Below, in pieces: positions 8,681 through 17,398 of a stretch of DNA of 64,000 nt. This DNA is from an uncultured Psychrobacter sp. (lineage in GTDB: Bacteria; Pseudomonadota; Gammaproteobacteria; Pseudomonadales; Moraxellaceae), in NCBI GenBank assembly GCA_947501045.1, contig CANMUI010000001.1, positions 62,001 through 126,000 of the forward strand. Direction: 5' to 3'. The translations under genes and the position numbers were made by a program. The notes beneath the pieces were generated by a model. It was given only the letters and a program-made list of their open reading frames with translations. It searched no databases and was not told the DNA's origin. Numbering within the stretch: position 1 is the first letter of the stretch; the number at the start of each line of letters is the position of its first letter.

Positions 8681-9541
8681 ATGGTGTATTTGACGATTGC
8701 AGTGTTATGTAGTGTAGCAGTCTCAGTACTTTTAAAAGTGCTGCGGCAAAAAAATATAGATATTCGTCAAACTATTGTGGCAGGTTACCCTGTTGCCTTT
8801 TTGCTCACTTTGGTTTTACTAGACCCGGATATAAGCGGGTTAAGTACCCTTGGCAGCGTATGGAGCATTATTATTGCCCTTGGAGTTTTGTTGCCTGCTG
8901 TGTTCGTTATTCTAGGCCGAGCTATTGCAGCGGTTGGTATGGTCGCAACTGACGCCGCCCAGCGTCTATCCTTAATTATTCCCATTATTGCCGCATTCCT
9001 TTTATTTGGAGAAATACTAACAGGAACTCGTATATTGGGACTGATATTAGGATTTCTAGCTTTGGGAGCATTGGTTTATCGTCCGCATCAAAAGGCTATA
9101 GATAATACTACTAATAAATCGGCTCGGCAGACACCACTTTGGCTATTTGGGGTATGGGCAGGCTACGGTATTATCGATATTTTATTTAAGCAGGTTGCCA
9201 AACAAGGAGCGGCATTTGCGCTGACTTTATTGGTAAGCTTTGGACTGGCCGGCTTATTATTATTCATCTATCTACTCATTACACGGGTACGCTGGCAAGG
9301 CAAGGCACTGGTAGCAGGGCTGTTGCTAGGTGCGCTGAACATGGGTAACATTTATGCTTATGTACGCGCGCATCAGGTGTTATCTGAGTCGCCGAGTATT
9401 GTATTTACCGGCATGAACGTAGGCGTGATTACAGTTGCGACACTCATCGGGGTAGGTATTTTTAAAGAATCTTTGAACCGAGTTAATGTAATAGGGCTCA
9501 TATTAGCAGTAGCCTGCGTAGTAGTATTATTTTTGGCATAA
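8681..9541 (+). CDS. EamA/DMT-superfamily permease
   Basis: 286 residues, almost entirely hydrophobic, with roughly ten transmembrane segments arranged as two similar halves. A short hydrophilic stretch (YRPHQKAIDNTTNKSARQTP) around residue 135 separates them, as in EamA drug/metabolite transporters. The start is ATG 8681, preceded by AAGGA at a normal distance; an in-frame TTG at 8651 would add ten residues without support. Function is presumably export or exchange of a small metabolite across the inner membrane; substrate unknown. Stands alone, between two genes with no shared function. Confidence 0.8.
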   Translation: MVYLTIAVLCSVAVSVLLKVLRQKNIDIRQTIVAGYPVAFLLTLVLLDPDISGLSTLGSVWSIIIALGVLLPAVFVILGRAIAAVGMVATDAAQRLSLIIPIIAAFLLFGEILTGTRILGLILGFLALGALVYRPHQKAIDNTTNKSARQTPLWLFGVWAGYGIIDILFKQVAKQGAAFALTLLVSFGLAGLLLFIYLLITRVRWQGKALVAGLLLGALNMGNIYAYVRAHQVLSESPSIVFTGMNVGVITVATLIGVGIFKESLNRVNVIGLILAVACVVVLFLA

Positions 9542-9803
9542 AAAGGTCCAGTTTGTATATGCTGGTAGCAATATATATAATAAAGCGTAATGAGAGTCTA
9601 CAAAATTCCAACAACTGTTCTTGGAATGGGTGGTTTGTTAACTTATTGAATATAGGTACTTGTTACGCCTTATGATAAGCTTACTCACAAACAGATAATC
9701 AGTTAGATCATATGTAGACTATTTTATGTTATTCAATATAAAATCATAAGATTCAATCTTTATTAACTTCAATTAATACTAATAAGCATAGGATGTATAA
9801 TTA

Positions 9804-10694
9804 ATGGAATACGAAAAGCAACTACAACAGATAAAAAATGGTTCAGGTTTTATTGCAGCGCTTGATCAGAGCGGTGGTAGCACACCTAAAGCGTTAGAAA
9901 ACTATGGTGTAAGCGGTGATGAATACGATAATGATGAATCCATGTTCGATTTAGTACATGAGATGCGCGCTCGTATTATGACCTGTAATGCCTTTGATAA
10001 TGAGCGCGTCCTTGGTGCTATTTTATTCGAAGACACTATGGATCGCGAAGTTAACGGTAAACCTACCGCTAATTATCTTTGGGAAGATAAAAATATCGTA
10101 CCTTTTTTAAAGGTAGATAAAGGTCTTGCTGAGCAAATGGATGGCGTACAAGTAATGCGTCCGATACCAGGTCTAAATGCGCTATTAGATAAGGCTAAAA
10201 AGTATCCAGTGTTTGGTACTAAGATGCGTTCAGTCATTTACGAGCCTAGTGTCGATGGTATTGAGAAAGTAGTGCAGCAGCAATTTGATGTCGCTAAACA
10301 AATTCTCTCAAAAGGTTTTATGCCTATCGTAGAGCCAGAGGTCAATATTGATAGCGCCAAAAAACATGACTGCGAGCTGATATTAAAGACAGCGATCTTA
10401 CGTCACTTGGATTATCTCGACGATGATCATCAAGTTATGTTGAAATTGACTTTGCCAGAAGAAGGCGGTTTTTATCAAGAGCTGATTGATCATCCAAAGG
10501 TGATTAAAGTCGTGGCTTTATCAGGGGGTTATAGCCGTAGCGTCGCTTGTGACAAGCTTGAAGAAAATCCTGGTATGATTGCCAGTTTCTCACGTGCCTT
10601 TACCGAAGGTTTGAGCAAACAACAAAGCGATAAAGAGTTCGCTGAGACTATAGATAAATCAATAAACAAGATTTATGAGGCGTCAAAGGTTTAG
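9804..10694 (+). CDS. fda: Class I fructose-bisphosphate aldolase
   Basis: 296 residues, the exact length of the Staphylococcus-type class I aldolase (Fda), and with its diagnostic N-terminus FIAALDQSGGSTPKAL. The Schiff-base lysine is in VMLKLTLPEE (K214), with IVEPEVNID and ALSGGYSR forming the rest of the active site. It cleaves fructose 1,6-bisphosphate to glyceraldehyde 3-phosphate and dihydroxyacetone phosphate without metal, in the cytoplasm. It is not related to the metal-dependent class II enzyme (FbaA) usual in gammaproteobacteria. In a genus with limited sugar catabolism it may mainly serve gluconeogenesis. A terminator follows. Confidence 0.92.
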   Translation: MEYEKQLQQIKNGSGFIAALDQSGGSTPKALENYGVSGDEYDNDESMFDLVHEMRARIMTCNAFDNERVLGAILFEDTMDREVNGKPTANYLWEDKNIVPFLKVDKGLAEQMDGVQVMRPIPGLNALLDKAKKYPVFGTKMRSVIYEPSVDGIEKVVQQQFDVAKQILSKGFMPIVEPEVNIDSAKKHDCELILKTAILRHLDYLDDDHQVMLKLTLPEEGGFYQELIDHPKVIKVVALSGGYSRSVACDKLEENPGMIASFSRAFTEGLSKQQSDKEFAETIDKSINKIYEASKV

Positions 10695-10740
10695 TAATAA
10701 TATAGTTATTGAAAGTAAAACGTAGTTTTAACAAACAAGA

Positions 10741-10790
10741 AAAGCCCTGCTAAATAAGTATTTTAGTACTTACAATAGCAGGGCTTTTTT
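10741..10790. terminator. Bidirectional Rho-independent terminator
   Basis: AAAGCCCTGCTA (10741-10752) pairs with TAGCAGGGCTTT (10776-10787) and is followed by a T-run on the plus strand; the minus strand also leaves a T-rich tail. It separates the aldolase from the convergent yggX. Confidence 0.88.
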
Positions 10791-10827
10791 AGTTTGAAAA
10801 AATAAAACTTAACTAAATCATGATTGT

Positions 10828-11118
10828 CTACTTTTCAGGCGTCCAGCCTTGCGCGCGCTCATAATCTTCGTTATTTAAAAACTTTTCACGTTGCTCTGTT
10901 AAGAACTTCTTAGCTTCAGGATCCATCATACTAAGGTGGTTTTCATTGATCAGCATAGTTTGCTGCTCAAGCCATTCTTGCCATGCTTTATCAGAAACTG
11001 TTTCCTGTATCTCTTGTCCCTTTTTATTGGGAAAAGGAGGATTGGCCATTTTTGGTAGATCTTGCTTGTATTTACGGCAAAAAACTGTATTAGCTTGGGG
11101 ATTAAAAGTATCAGCCAT
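10828..11118 (-). CDS. yggX: Fe(2+)-trafficking / oxidative damage protection protein YggX
   Basis: 96 residues, the usual size of YggX. The N-terminal FCRKYKQDLP carries the single conserved cysteine, and the rest follows the family pattern (PPFP, G.EI...VS..AW..W...QTMLINE, MDP.A..FL). The family is linked to iron handling and protection of iron-sulphur enzymes from oxidative damage. It lies 73 bases downstream of argH on the same strand, so co-transcription with argH is likely. Confidence 0.93.
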   Translation of the reverse strand: MADTFNPQANTVFCRKYKQDLPKMANPPFPNKKGQEIQETVSDKAWQEWLEQQTMLINENHLSMMDPEAKKFLTEQREKFLNNEDYERAQGWTPEK

Positions 11119-11191
11119 GAGTAACTCCCTATTATTAGTGTGATAATTATTAGTTTGGTAGTGGGTTTGGTTGTCTACTGTTTTGATCCAA

Positions 11192-12565
11192 TTAAGCGAA
11201 AGCCTTTAGGCGTGCACGACCATTAATAACGGCTTGCTTGACTTGATTGGGCGCAGTACCACCTAAATGATCACGGGCAGCCAGTGAGCCCTCGAGCGTC
11301 AAAAAGTCGAACACATCATCACCGATCGCAGTGCTAAATTGTTGCAACTGTGCTAAAGACAGATCGCTCAAGTCAACGCCTTCCTTTATAGCCAAAGCGA
11401 CAGTATTACCAACCACTTCATGGGCATCACGAAAAGCCACGCCATTACGTACTAGATAGTCGGCCAGATCAGTAGCCGTTGCATAACCTTTCATGGTGGC
11501 GGCGCGCATATTATCTTTATTTGGCGTGATGTTCGGCAGCATATCAGCGAAAGCTAATAGCGAGCCGGTTAGGGTATCCACGCAGTCAAATAGCGGCTCT
11601 TTGTCCTCTTGGTTGTCTTTATTATAAGCCAGCGGCTGGCTTTTCATTAGGCTAAGTAGCGTCATCAATTGCCCAAAAACCCGCGCCGCTTTACCGCGTA
11701 CCAATTCTGGCACGTCAGGGTTTTTCTTTTGTGGCATGATCGATGAGCCGGTACAAAAGCGATCGGGTATTTGTACAAAGTTAAACTGCGCCGACATCCA
11801 TAGGATAATCTCTTCGCTCATACGCGATAGATGCATCATTAAAATGGACGCTGCGGAGGTAAATTCAATAGCAAAGTCACGATCGGAAACCGCATCCAAG
11901 GAGTTTTGGCAAATACCTTCAAAACCGAGCAGTTCAGCGGTAATAGTGCGATCTATTGGAAAAGTCGTGCCAGCAAGAGCGGCGCTGCCAAGCGGTAGCT
12001 GATTAATACGGCGCCGCGCGTCGACAAGGCGTTGGGTATCACGGTAGAGCATCTCAAACCATGCCATTACATGGTGACCAAAGCTTACTGGCTGCGCGGT
12101 TTGTAGATGGGTAAAGCCTGGCATAATCGTATCGGTATGCTGCTTGGCCAAATCAAGCAAGCCGCTTTGCAAACGCACCAGTAGCGCAATAATATTATCG
12201 GTCTCTTCACGTAGCCAAAGACGAATATCGGTTGCTACCTGATCGTTACGGCTACGTCCGGTATGCAGTTTCTTGCCGACTGCGCCTACGATATCAGTCA
12301 GGCGCGATTCAACGTTCATGTGCACGTCTTCAAGGGTAGTAGACCAATTGAATTCGCCCGCTTCAATCTCCCTTAATACTTGCTTGAGGCCATCGATAAT
12401 AGTGGCGACTTCCTCATCGGTTAGAATATTGCACTCTTTGAGCATGGTCGCGTGCGCGATAGAACCTTCGATATCGTGACGAGCAAAACGCTGATCAAAG
12501 CCTACCGAGGCGGTGAAGGCGGCGACGAAGCTATCTGTCGCTTCGCTAAAGCGTCCGCCCCACAT
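11192..12565 (-). CDS. argH: Argininosuccinate lyase
   Basis: Last step of arginine synthesis: argininosuccinate to arginine and fumarate, cytoplasmic homotetramer. The fumarase/aspartase-superfamily signature GSSIMPQKKNP is present, as are GRSRNDQVATD, TAQPVSFGHH and the terminal ING.ARLKAF. The frame stays open to an ATG at 12691 (499 residues), but the extra 42 residues are Ser/Asn/Gln-rich and unlike the family. I prefer the ATG at 12565: the protein then starts MWGGRFSE like other ArgH, has 457 residues, has AAGG 7 bases upstream, and no longer overlaps the divergent algZ. The longer start cannot be excluded. Adjacent to algZ-algR-hemCD as in Pseudomonas. Confidence 0.93.
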   Translation of the reverse strand: MWGGRFSEATDSFVAAFTASVGFDQRFARHDIEGSIAHATMLKECNILTDEEVATIIDGLKQVLREIEAGEFNWSTTLEDVHMNVESRLTDIVGAVGKKLHTGRSRNDQVATDIRLWLREETDNIIALLVRLQSGLLDLAKQHTDTIMPGFTHLQTAQPVSFGHHVMAWFEMLYRDTQRLVDARRRINQLPLGSAALAGTTFPIDRTITAELLGFEGICQNSLDAVSDRDFAIEFTSAASILMMHLSRMSEEIILWMSAQFNFVQIPDRFCTGSSIMPQKKNPDVPELVRGKAARVFGQLMTLLSLMKSQPLAYNKDNQEDKEPLFDCVDTLTGSLLAFADMLPNITPNKDNMRAATMKGYATATDLADYLVRNGVAFRDAHEVVGNTVALAIKEGVDLSDLSLAQLQQFSTAIGDDVFDFLTLEGSLAARDHLGGTAPNQVKQAVINGRARLKAFA

Positions 12566-12639
12566 TTGCTGACCTTGACTATTGGTCGCGCCGCTTTGTA
12601 ACGTACTATCCGCTGCATTTATGCTAAAATCAGTGGCAC

Positions 12640-13824
12640 TTGGATTTTTATTTTGCTCAGGAATGTTGGAATTTGAAGAAGTTGCGTTCATATTGGTCTA
12701 AGACAAGTCAAGAGAATAAGAGCTCAAGTATAGCAAAGGATGAGGTTGCCTTACTAGCCGAGCGCTTAGAGTTTTTTATGCCAAAGCTCATGGAGGTAAT
12801 GAAACCTTGGCAATGGCTGCTCTATATATTTTTTTGGTCATTGTTTGTGACCACTATTGATCGTCATGATCTAGCAACGTGGTCAGATTTTTTCATCAAG
12901 TTTGTTAGCCGAATTGTTCAATACACGCTAAGCATTATTCCCTCGTTTTATTTGATTGATTATCTGCGTCCAGTTTTTAAACGGGCTAATCCTATTGTCG
13001 TCAGTATACGTATCTTACTAATACTGACGACTACTGCTATAGTGTCGGTGACTTTGGTTATGTTAGTCATGATAAATATGGGCTGGATGGTGTATGACCG
13101 TAAAGCATTTATCTTAAATATATTGTTTAATGTCTTGATTACCAGTGGTTTTACTATTGTATTTTTGCTCTATTTTATGCGCCGTTACCGTGAGCTGATG
13201 GCGCTTAAACAATCGTTTGAAGACAAACTTACCGCTCAAAATGATTTGATGAAAGCGCGTATCGCGCCGCACTTTTTCTTTAATACTGTTAATACCTTGA
13301 TATCACTTATTGAGTCTAATCCGCCGCGGGCAGCTGATCTTTTGCAGCATGTCTCCGCGCTTTTCCGAGCCAGCTTTAATGGCGCGCGCGAGATTAGTTT
13401 TGAGGAGGAAGTGGCACTTTGTGAGCACTATTTGGCGATTGAGTCGAGCCGATTGGCAGATAAGCTGGTAGTAAGCTGGGATCTGCCTGATGATGACATC
13501 ATGTACGATATGGTTATCACAGCATTAACACTCCAAACCGTCCTTGAAAAAATGCTCCTCAATGTCGTCGAGATGACCACTGAAACCATCTACATTGTTA
13601 TTAGTGTAAAGTGGCAACAGCATCGCGTTACTATTACGGTCACCGTTCAACTTCCAAGCAAAACCTTGATGATTTCTCACGATCTACGCCGACACGTAGA
13701 CTTCCATATTCAGGCAGAACGCCTCAAAGCTTATTTTGATCAGAGCGCTAACATCCAAAGTAAAGTCACCAGTGAACAGATTGTCACAGTGATTGATTAT
13801 CCTTTGTATGATGTTGGGTTTTAA
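12640..13824 (+). CDS. algZ: AlgZ/FimS-type LytS-family sensor protein with degenerate ATPase region
   Basis: Up to 394 residues. About four transmembrane segments (from WLLYIFFWSLFV to ILFNVLITSGFTIVFLLYF) are followed by a His_kinase (LytS-type) motif, ARIAPHFFFNTVNTLISLIESNP, with the phospho-accepting His in APHFFFN. The usual N box (PLVENA.KHG) and glycine-rich G box (G.GL.N...RL) are not recognisable; VLEKMLLNVVEM and HVDFHIQAERLKAYF occupy those places. The partner is AlgR just downstream. The start is uncertain: TTG 12640 is the longest; TTG 12673 has AGGA upstream; ATG 12778, 12790 and 12799 are also in frame. Divergent from argH as in Pseudomonas, where this pair controls type IV pili and exopolysaccharide. 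Confidence 0.85.
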   Translation: MDFYFAQECWNLKKLRSYWSKTSQENKSSSIAKDEVALLAERLEFFMPKLMEVMKPWQWLLYIFFWSLFVTTIDRHDLATWSDFFIKFVSRIVQYTLSIIPSFYLIDYLRPVFKRANPIVVSIRILLILTTTAIVSVTLVMLVMINMGWMVYDRKAFILNILFNVLITSGFTIVFLLYFMRRYRELMALKQSFEDKLTAQNDLMKARIAPHFFFNTVNTLISLIESNPPRAADLLQHVSALFRASFNGAREISFEEEVALCEHYLAIESSRLADKLVVSWDLPDDDIMYDMVITALTLQTVLEKMLLNVVEMTTETIYIVISVKWQQHRVTITVTVQLPSKTLMISHDLRRHVDFHIQAERLKAYFDQSANIQSKVTSEQIVTVIDYPLYDVGF

Positions 13825-14229
13825 TTTTCTTAGTATCAATCTCTGCACTTAATTTGTCTCTTGTCTATTATTTGAACACTTATGGCATATTTATTGCTTG
13901 TTACCTTATGAATGCTTATTGTGTAATAGTTGTTTATTGGCAAGCTCTAGAAAAGCCGCAGCTACGAGCCTTTAACTAAAACCTTAATATACAAAATATA
14001 CAAATAATTTTTAACTTAGAAATTTATTTTATTTAAAATGTAGAAGAGCAGAGTTCTTTTAGAACGTATTATTTTTATACTTTCGTAAGCTTATTATAAA
14101 TAGATTTTTGATTACAATTGTTCATAAATGTATGAGCTATAGGTATAGACTAAAACTTTAGAGCGTCTTAGACCTGTTATCGATACAGTATTAATAATAT
14201 ACTCATCATGCTGTAAGAGAGGAATTTAC
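13825..14229 (+). promoter_or_regulatory. algZ-algR intergenic region
   Basis: 405 AT-rich bases without a gene. TTGCTT (13894-13899) and TATTGT (13917-13922) with 17-bp spacing could be a promoter for algR. A perfect inverted repeat AGTAT-7 nt-ATACT (14187-14203) lies 26 bases before the algR start and could bind a regulator. The algR ribosome site is AGAGGA. The long gap suggests that algR has its own transcription start. Inference only. Confidence 0.35.
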
Positions 14230-14967
14230 ATGCGAATTGTTGTTTGTGACGATGAACCACTCGCTCGTGAGCGTTTGGTCAGAATTGTACAAGAATCAGG
14301 GCATGAGGTGGTCGCGCAGGCCACTACTGGCATTGAAGCCATTACTGCCGTAAAGTCGCAGCAGCCTGATGTGATTTTACTTGATATCCGCATGCCAGAG
14401 ATGGATGGCGTACACTGCGCGGCAGCGCTCAATGAGCTTGATTATCCGCCGGCGGTCATTTTTGTAACCGCTTATGACCACTATGCTATTATGGCTTTTA
14501 AAGCGAATGCTATTGGTTATTTATTAAAACCTGCCAATAAGGATGAATTACTTGAAGCTTTGAGTAAGGCCAAAAACTTAAACGCCGCCCAGTTAAATGA
14601 AATTCGCAAGCTTGAAGACCCTACTGCTCGGCCTGTGCGCGAACATATTGCCGCTCGTACCCATCGCGGTGTAGAGCTGATTAAGCTCAAAGACATTTAC
14701 TACTTTACAGCTGATCAAAAGTACGTCAAAGTACGTCATAAAGAGGGCACAGTACTTATCGATGAAACCTTAAAAGAGCTTGAGCAAGAATTTGAGAATC
14801 GTCTGTTTCGAGTACATCGTAACGCCATCATTAATTTGAGTTTTTTGGATTATTTAGAAACTGTAGATTCTGGTCAGTACCAAGTTCGCTTTAAAGGCCT
14901 TGATGAAACCTTGTCTGTTAGTCGTCGTCATCTACCATCGTTGCGAGATAAAATTCAAAGTATGTGA
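14230..14967 (+). CDS. algR: LytTR-family response regulator AlgR
   Basis: 245 residues. The N-terminal receiver domain has the acidic pair D7-D8, phospho-acceptor D52 in VILLDIRMPEMDG, the Thr in FVTAYD and the Lys in YLLKPA. Residues 140-245 form a LytTR DNA-binding domain (RGVELIKLKDIYYFTADQKYV, then LFRVHRNAIIN and VSRRHLPSLRDKI). This is the AlgR arrangement, and the position between algZ and hemC matches Pseudomonas. It is expected to act as a transcription factor for pili, biofilm and exopolysaccharide genes; the targets in this organism are unknown, though the glycan locus 25 kb away is a natural candidate. Confidence 0.93.
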   Translation: MRIVVCDDEPLARERLVRIVQESGHEVVAQATTGIEAITAVKSQQPDVILLDIRMPEMDGVHCAAALNELDYPPAVIFVTAYDHYAIMAFKANAIGYLLKPANKDELLEALSKAKNLNAAQLNEIRKLEDPTARPVREHIAARTHRGVELIKLKDIYYFTADQKYVKVRHKEGTVLIDETLKELEQEFENRLFRVHRNAIINLSFLDYLETVDSGQYQVRFKGLDETLSVSRRHLPSLRDKIQSM

Positions 14968-15127
14968 TTACAAGCATTCTTACTAACTACTCAATTGCTC
15001 CGAAATAAATGTTTGATTTGATAATTATTTGTTTAGTAGGAACCAGTTTAGTAAGTATCTATTTAACAGTCACCTAACAATTTTTAAGAATCGATAAGAT
15101 ATCAAAGCGCTTAAGTCATATCATCAA

Positions 15128-15161
15128 ACCCTTATTTATGCTTAAATAGGGGTATTTTTTT
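15128..15161 (+). terminator. Rho-independent terminator after algR
   Basis: ACCCTTATTTA (15128-15138) pairs with TAAATAGGGGT (15143-15153), one G-T wobble, 4-nt loop, then A and TTTTTTT. Confidence 0.8.
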
Positions 15162-15267
15162 GCGCCCGCTTTGAGCTTACTAAGGCAAAGCTTACTGATG
15201 CATTAAGCGCATTATTAACGACATACTTGGCATTAACAATAATATATTAATAATCTTGAGGTCTTTT

Positions 15268-16275
15268 ATGAGCACTACACAGCCATCTACCTTACATACC
15301 CTGAATATTGCCACTCGTCAGAGCCCATTAGCGTTATGGCAAGCAGAGCATATTCGTGATAGGTTGTTAAAATTATATCCAGATCTAACTATTAACCTAC
15401 TAAAGATTGTCACTAAAGGTGACAAAATTTTGGATACGCCGCTTGCCAAAATCGGTGGCAAAGGCTTATTTGTCAAAGAGCTTGAACAAGCTATATATGA
15501 CAAAAAAGCAGATATTGCTGTGCATTCTTTAAAGGATGTGCCGATGCAATTACCAGAAGGGTTGATGCTTGGTGTTTATTGCAAACGGGCTGCGCCTACT
15601 GACGCCTTTGTTTCTAACACCTATAATAATATCGATGAGCTACCACATGGAGCGATAGTCGGCACCTCAAGTCTGCGCCGCCAATGTCAGATTAAAGCGT
15701 ATCGTCCAGATCTGCAAATAAAAACTCTACGCGGTAATGTAGGAACGCGTTTAGGTAAGCTTGATGCTGGCGAGTATGACGCCATTATCTTAGCTACTAG
15801 TGGCCTACAACGTATTGAGCTTGATGAACGTATTCGCGGTGAATTAGATATTGATACTTGTCTACCAGCGGTAGGGCAAGGAGCTTTAGCGATTGAGTGC
15901 CGCGAAGCTGATCCTGAGGTGCTGGCACTGCTTGCGCCGCTCAATGATGACAGAGCACGCATTCGCCTGATTGCCGAGCGCGCTTTAAATCGGCATCTAG
16001 AAGGCGGCTGCCAAGTCCCTATTGCTGCATTTGCTGTGCTGCAAACCACTGAGACCGATAACAATAACAATGACGACGCCGGTCATATTTTATGGCTGCG
16101 GGGGCGGGTTGGACAAGCAGACGGTAGTGAGCTACTCAAAGCCGAACAGCGTGTTACTTTGACAGGTACACAAGCAGAACAAGAAGCACAGGCCAATCAG
16201 CTAGGTATTGATGTCGCCAAAAAACTACTCGCTGAGGGTGCAGGCGCTATTTTAGAGGCCATCTATAATCCGTAG
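15268..16275 (+). CDS. hemC: Porphobilinogen deaminase (hydroxymethylbilane synthase)
   Basis: 335 residues. Condenses four porphobilinogen molecules into hydroxymethylbilane for haem, sirohaem and cobalamin synthesis. Seen: IATRQSPLALWQA at the N-terminus, the substrate-binding KGLFVKELE, the catalytic Asp region HSLKDVP, GTSSLRRQCQ, LRGNVGTRL and the dipyrromethane cofactor Cys in EGGCQVPIAAFA (C248). The start is ATG 15268 with TTGAGG 5 bases upstream; the in-frame TTG 15256 lies inside that ribosome-binding site. Heads the hemC-hemD-hemX group. Confidence 0.96.
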   Translation: MSTTQPSTLHTLNIATRQSPLALWQAEHIRDRLLKLYPDLTINLLKIVTKGDKILDTPLAKIGGKGLFVKELEQAIYDKKADIAVHSLKDVPMQLPEGLMLGVYCKRAAPTDAFVSNTYNNIDELPHGAIVGTSSLRRQCQIKAYRPDLQIKTLRGNVGTRLGKLDAGEYDAIILATSGLQRIELDERIRGELDIDTCLPAVGQGALAIECREADPEVLALLAPLNDDRARIRLIAERALNRHLEGGCQVPIAAFAVLQTTETDNNNNDDAGHILWLRGRVGQADGSELLKAEQRVTLTGTQAEQEAQANQLGIDVAKKLLAEGAGAILEAIYNP

Positions 16276-16401
16276 TGGTGATATTAGCGATAAGCTTATC
16301 TATTGTAGAATAAACCAAGCTTATACTTTGTTTGCGGCGATGACTCATTTGCTGCGATGACTTACTCTATTTACTCATTAGTTTTAGGTAGTGGTATCTT
16401 T

Positions 16402-17325
16402 ATGCCTCAATCATCAAGCTTACCCCTGGCAGCACCGATCGTAATCAATACGCGTCCTGTTGAGCGCGCGGCTCCCTTAACCCGCTATTTGCAAGCAGCT
16501 GGTTTAAGCGTAGTTGATATACCCATATTGGACCTACAACCGCTACCGACCAGTGCTGCAGACATCGATATCATGCAGCGCTGGCTTGCTGGCCACTACC
16601 AAGCCTTAGTCATAGTGAGTCCAACCGCAGCAGCCTCAGGACTAGAGGTATGGCAGACGCTGGCTCCAGAGATGCATGTCTTTGATCAAGACTCAAATAG
16701 TAGTCAAGTATCAACATCACAGTTGACCACTGCTAATCCTAAGAAGCCGCCAAGTCATTTAATTGCAGTTGGCGCTGCGACCGCAGCTGTTTTACAGCAA
16801 GCGGGTTATCAAGTGCTACAACCTATCATTGCTAACAATGAAGGAATGCTTGCTATGCCAGAGATTCAAAGTCTGCAAGCTGGTGATAAGTTACTGATTT
16901 GGCGTGGTCTTGGCGGAAGACGATTACTGGTTGATACGCTGCAAGCGCGCGGCGTCCATATTGATAGTATTGCTTGGTATGAACGTACGCAGCCCAACGA
17001 TGCCAGTACTCATTACCGACAGTGGCTTGAACAATTTGTCAAGCAATTTGCTACACAAACAAAGCAGTTTACACAGCAAAAGCCTATAGTCATCATTAGT
17101 AGTGGTACCGCATTTGAGCATTGGTCAAGTATAGTGAGACAGACGCAATCTATAGAGGTAGATTCGACTACAAATCATCTAGCGCTAAGCTTAGCAGACT
17201 ATATTTACATTGTATTAGGCGAGCGTTTGGCTGCTATGGTAGCCGATCAACAGCTTGACCACTGGCAAGTAGAAGATTTAGCGCCTGAGACTATTTTGGC
17301 AACTATTAGGGATAATGATTCATAG
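16402..17325 (+). CDS. hemD: Uroporphyrinogen-III synthase
   Basis: Ring-closing and D-ring inverting enzyme following HemC. The HemD fold is recognisable from INTRPVERAAPLTRYLQAAGLSVVDIPIL at the start, IVSPTAAASG, LIAVGAATAAVL, LLIWRGLGGRRLLVDTL, WYERTQP and a C-terminal IIISSGTAFEHW. HemD is a weakly conserved family, so position after hemC matters. The protein is somewhat long (307 residues; about 250-260 is usual), with Gln/Thr-rich inserts near residues 100 and 215. An in-frame ATG at 16357 adds 15 residues but has no ribosome site; I take ATG 16402, whose preceding purine-rich site is also weak. Confidence 0.88.
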   Translation: MPQSSSLPLAAPIVINTRPVERAAPLTRYLQAAGLSVVDIPILDLQPLPTSAADIDIMQRWLAGHYQALVIVSPTAAASGLEVWQTLAPEMHVFDQDSNSSQVSTSQLTTANPKKPPSHLIAVGAATAAVLQQAGYQVLQPIIANNEGMLAMPEIQSLQAGDKLLIWRGLGGRRLLVDTLQARGVHIDSIAWYERTQPNDASTHYRQWLEQFVKQFATQTKQFTQQKPIVIISSGTAFEHWSSIVRQTQSIEVDSTTNHLALSLADYIYIVLGERLAAMVADQQLDHWQVEDLAPETILATIRDNDS

Positions 17326-17398
17326 ATGGTAACCCTAAATTGTCCACCTATCTCTAAACGAGAAATACTAGCAAATTTATCAATGACGGGGCTGCCTT

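Noticed and set aside
15687..16070. 127-codon antisense frame inside hemC
   Set aside because: Shadow of hemC; Ser/Arg/Ala-rich composition typical of a reversed frame, no family motif.
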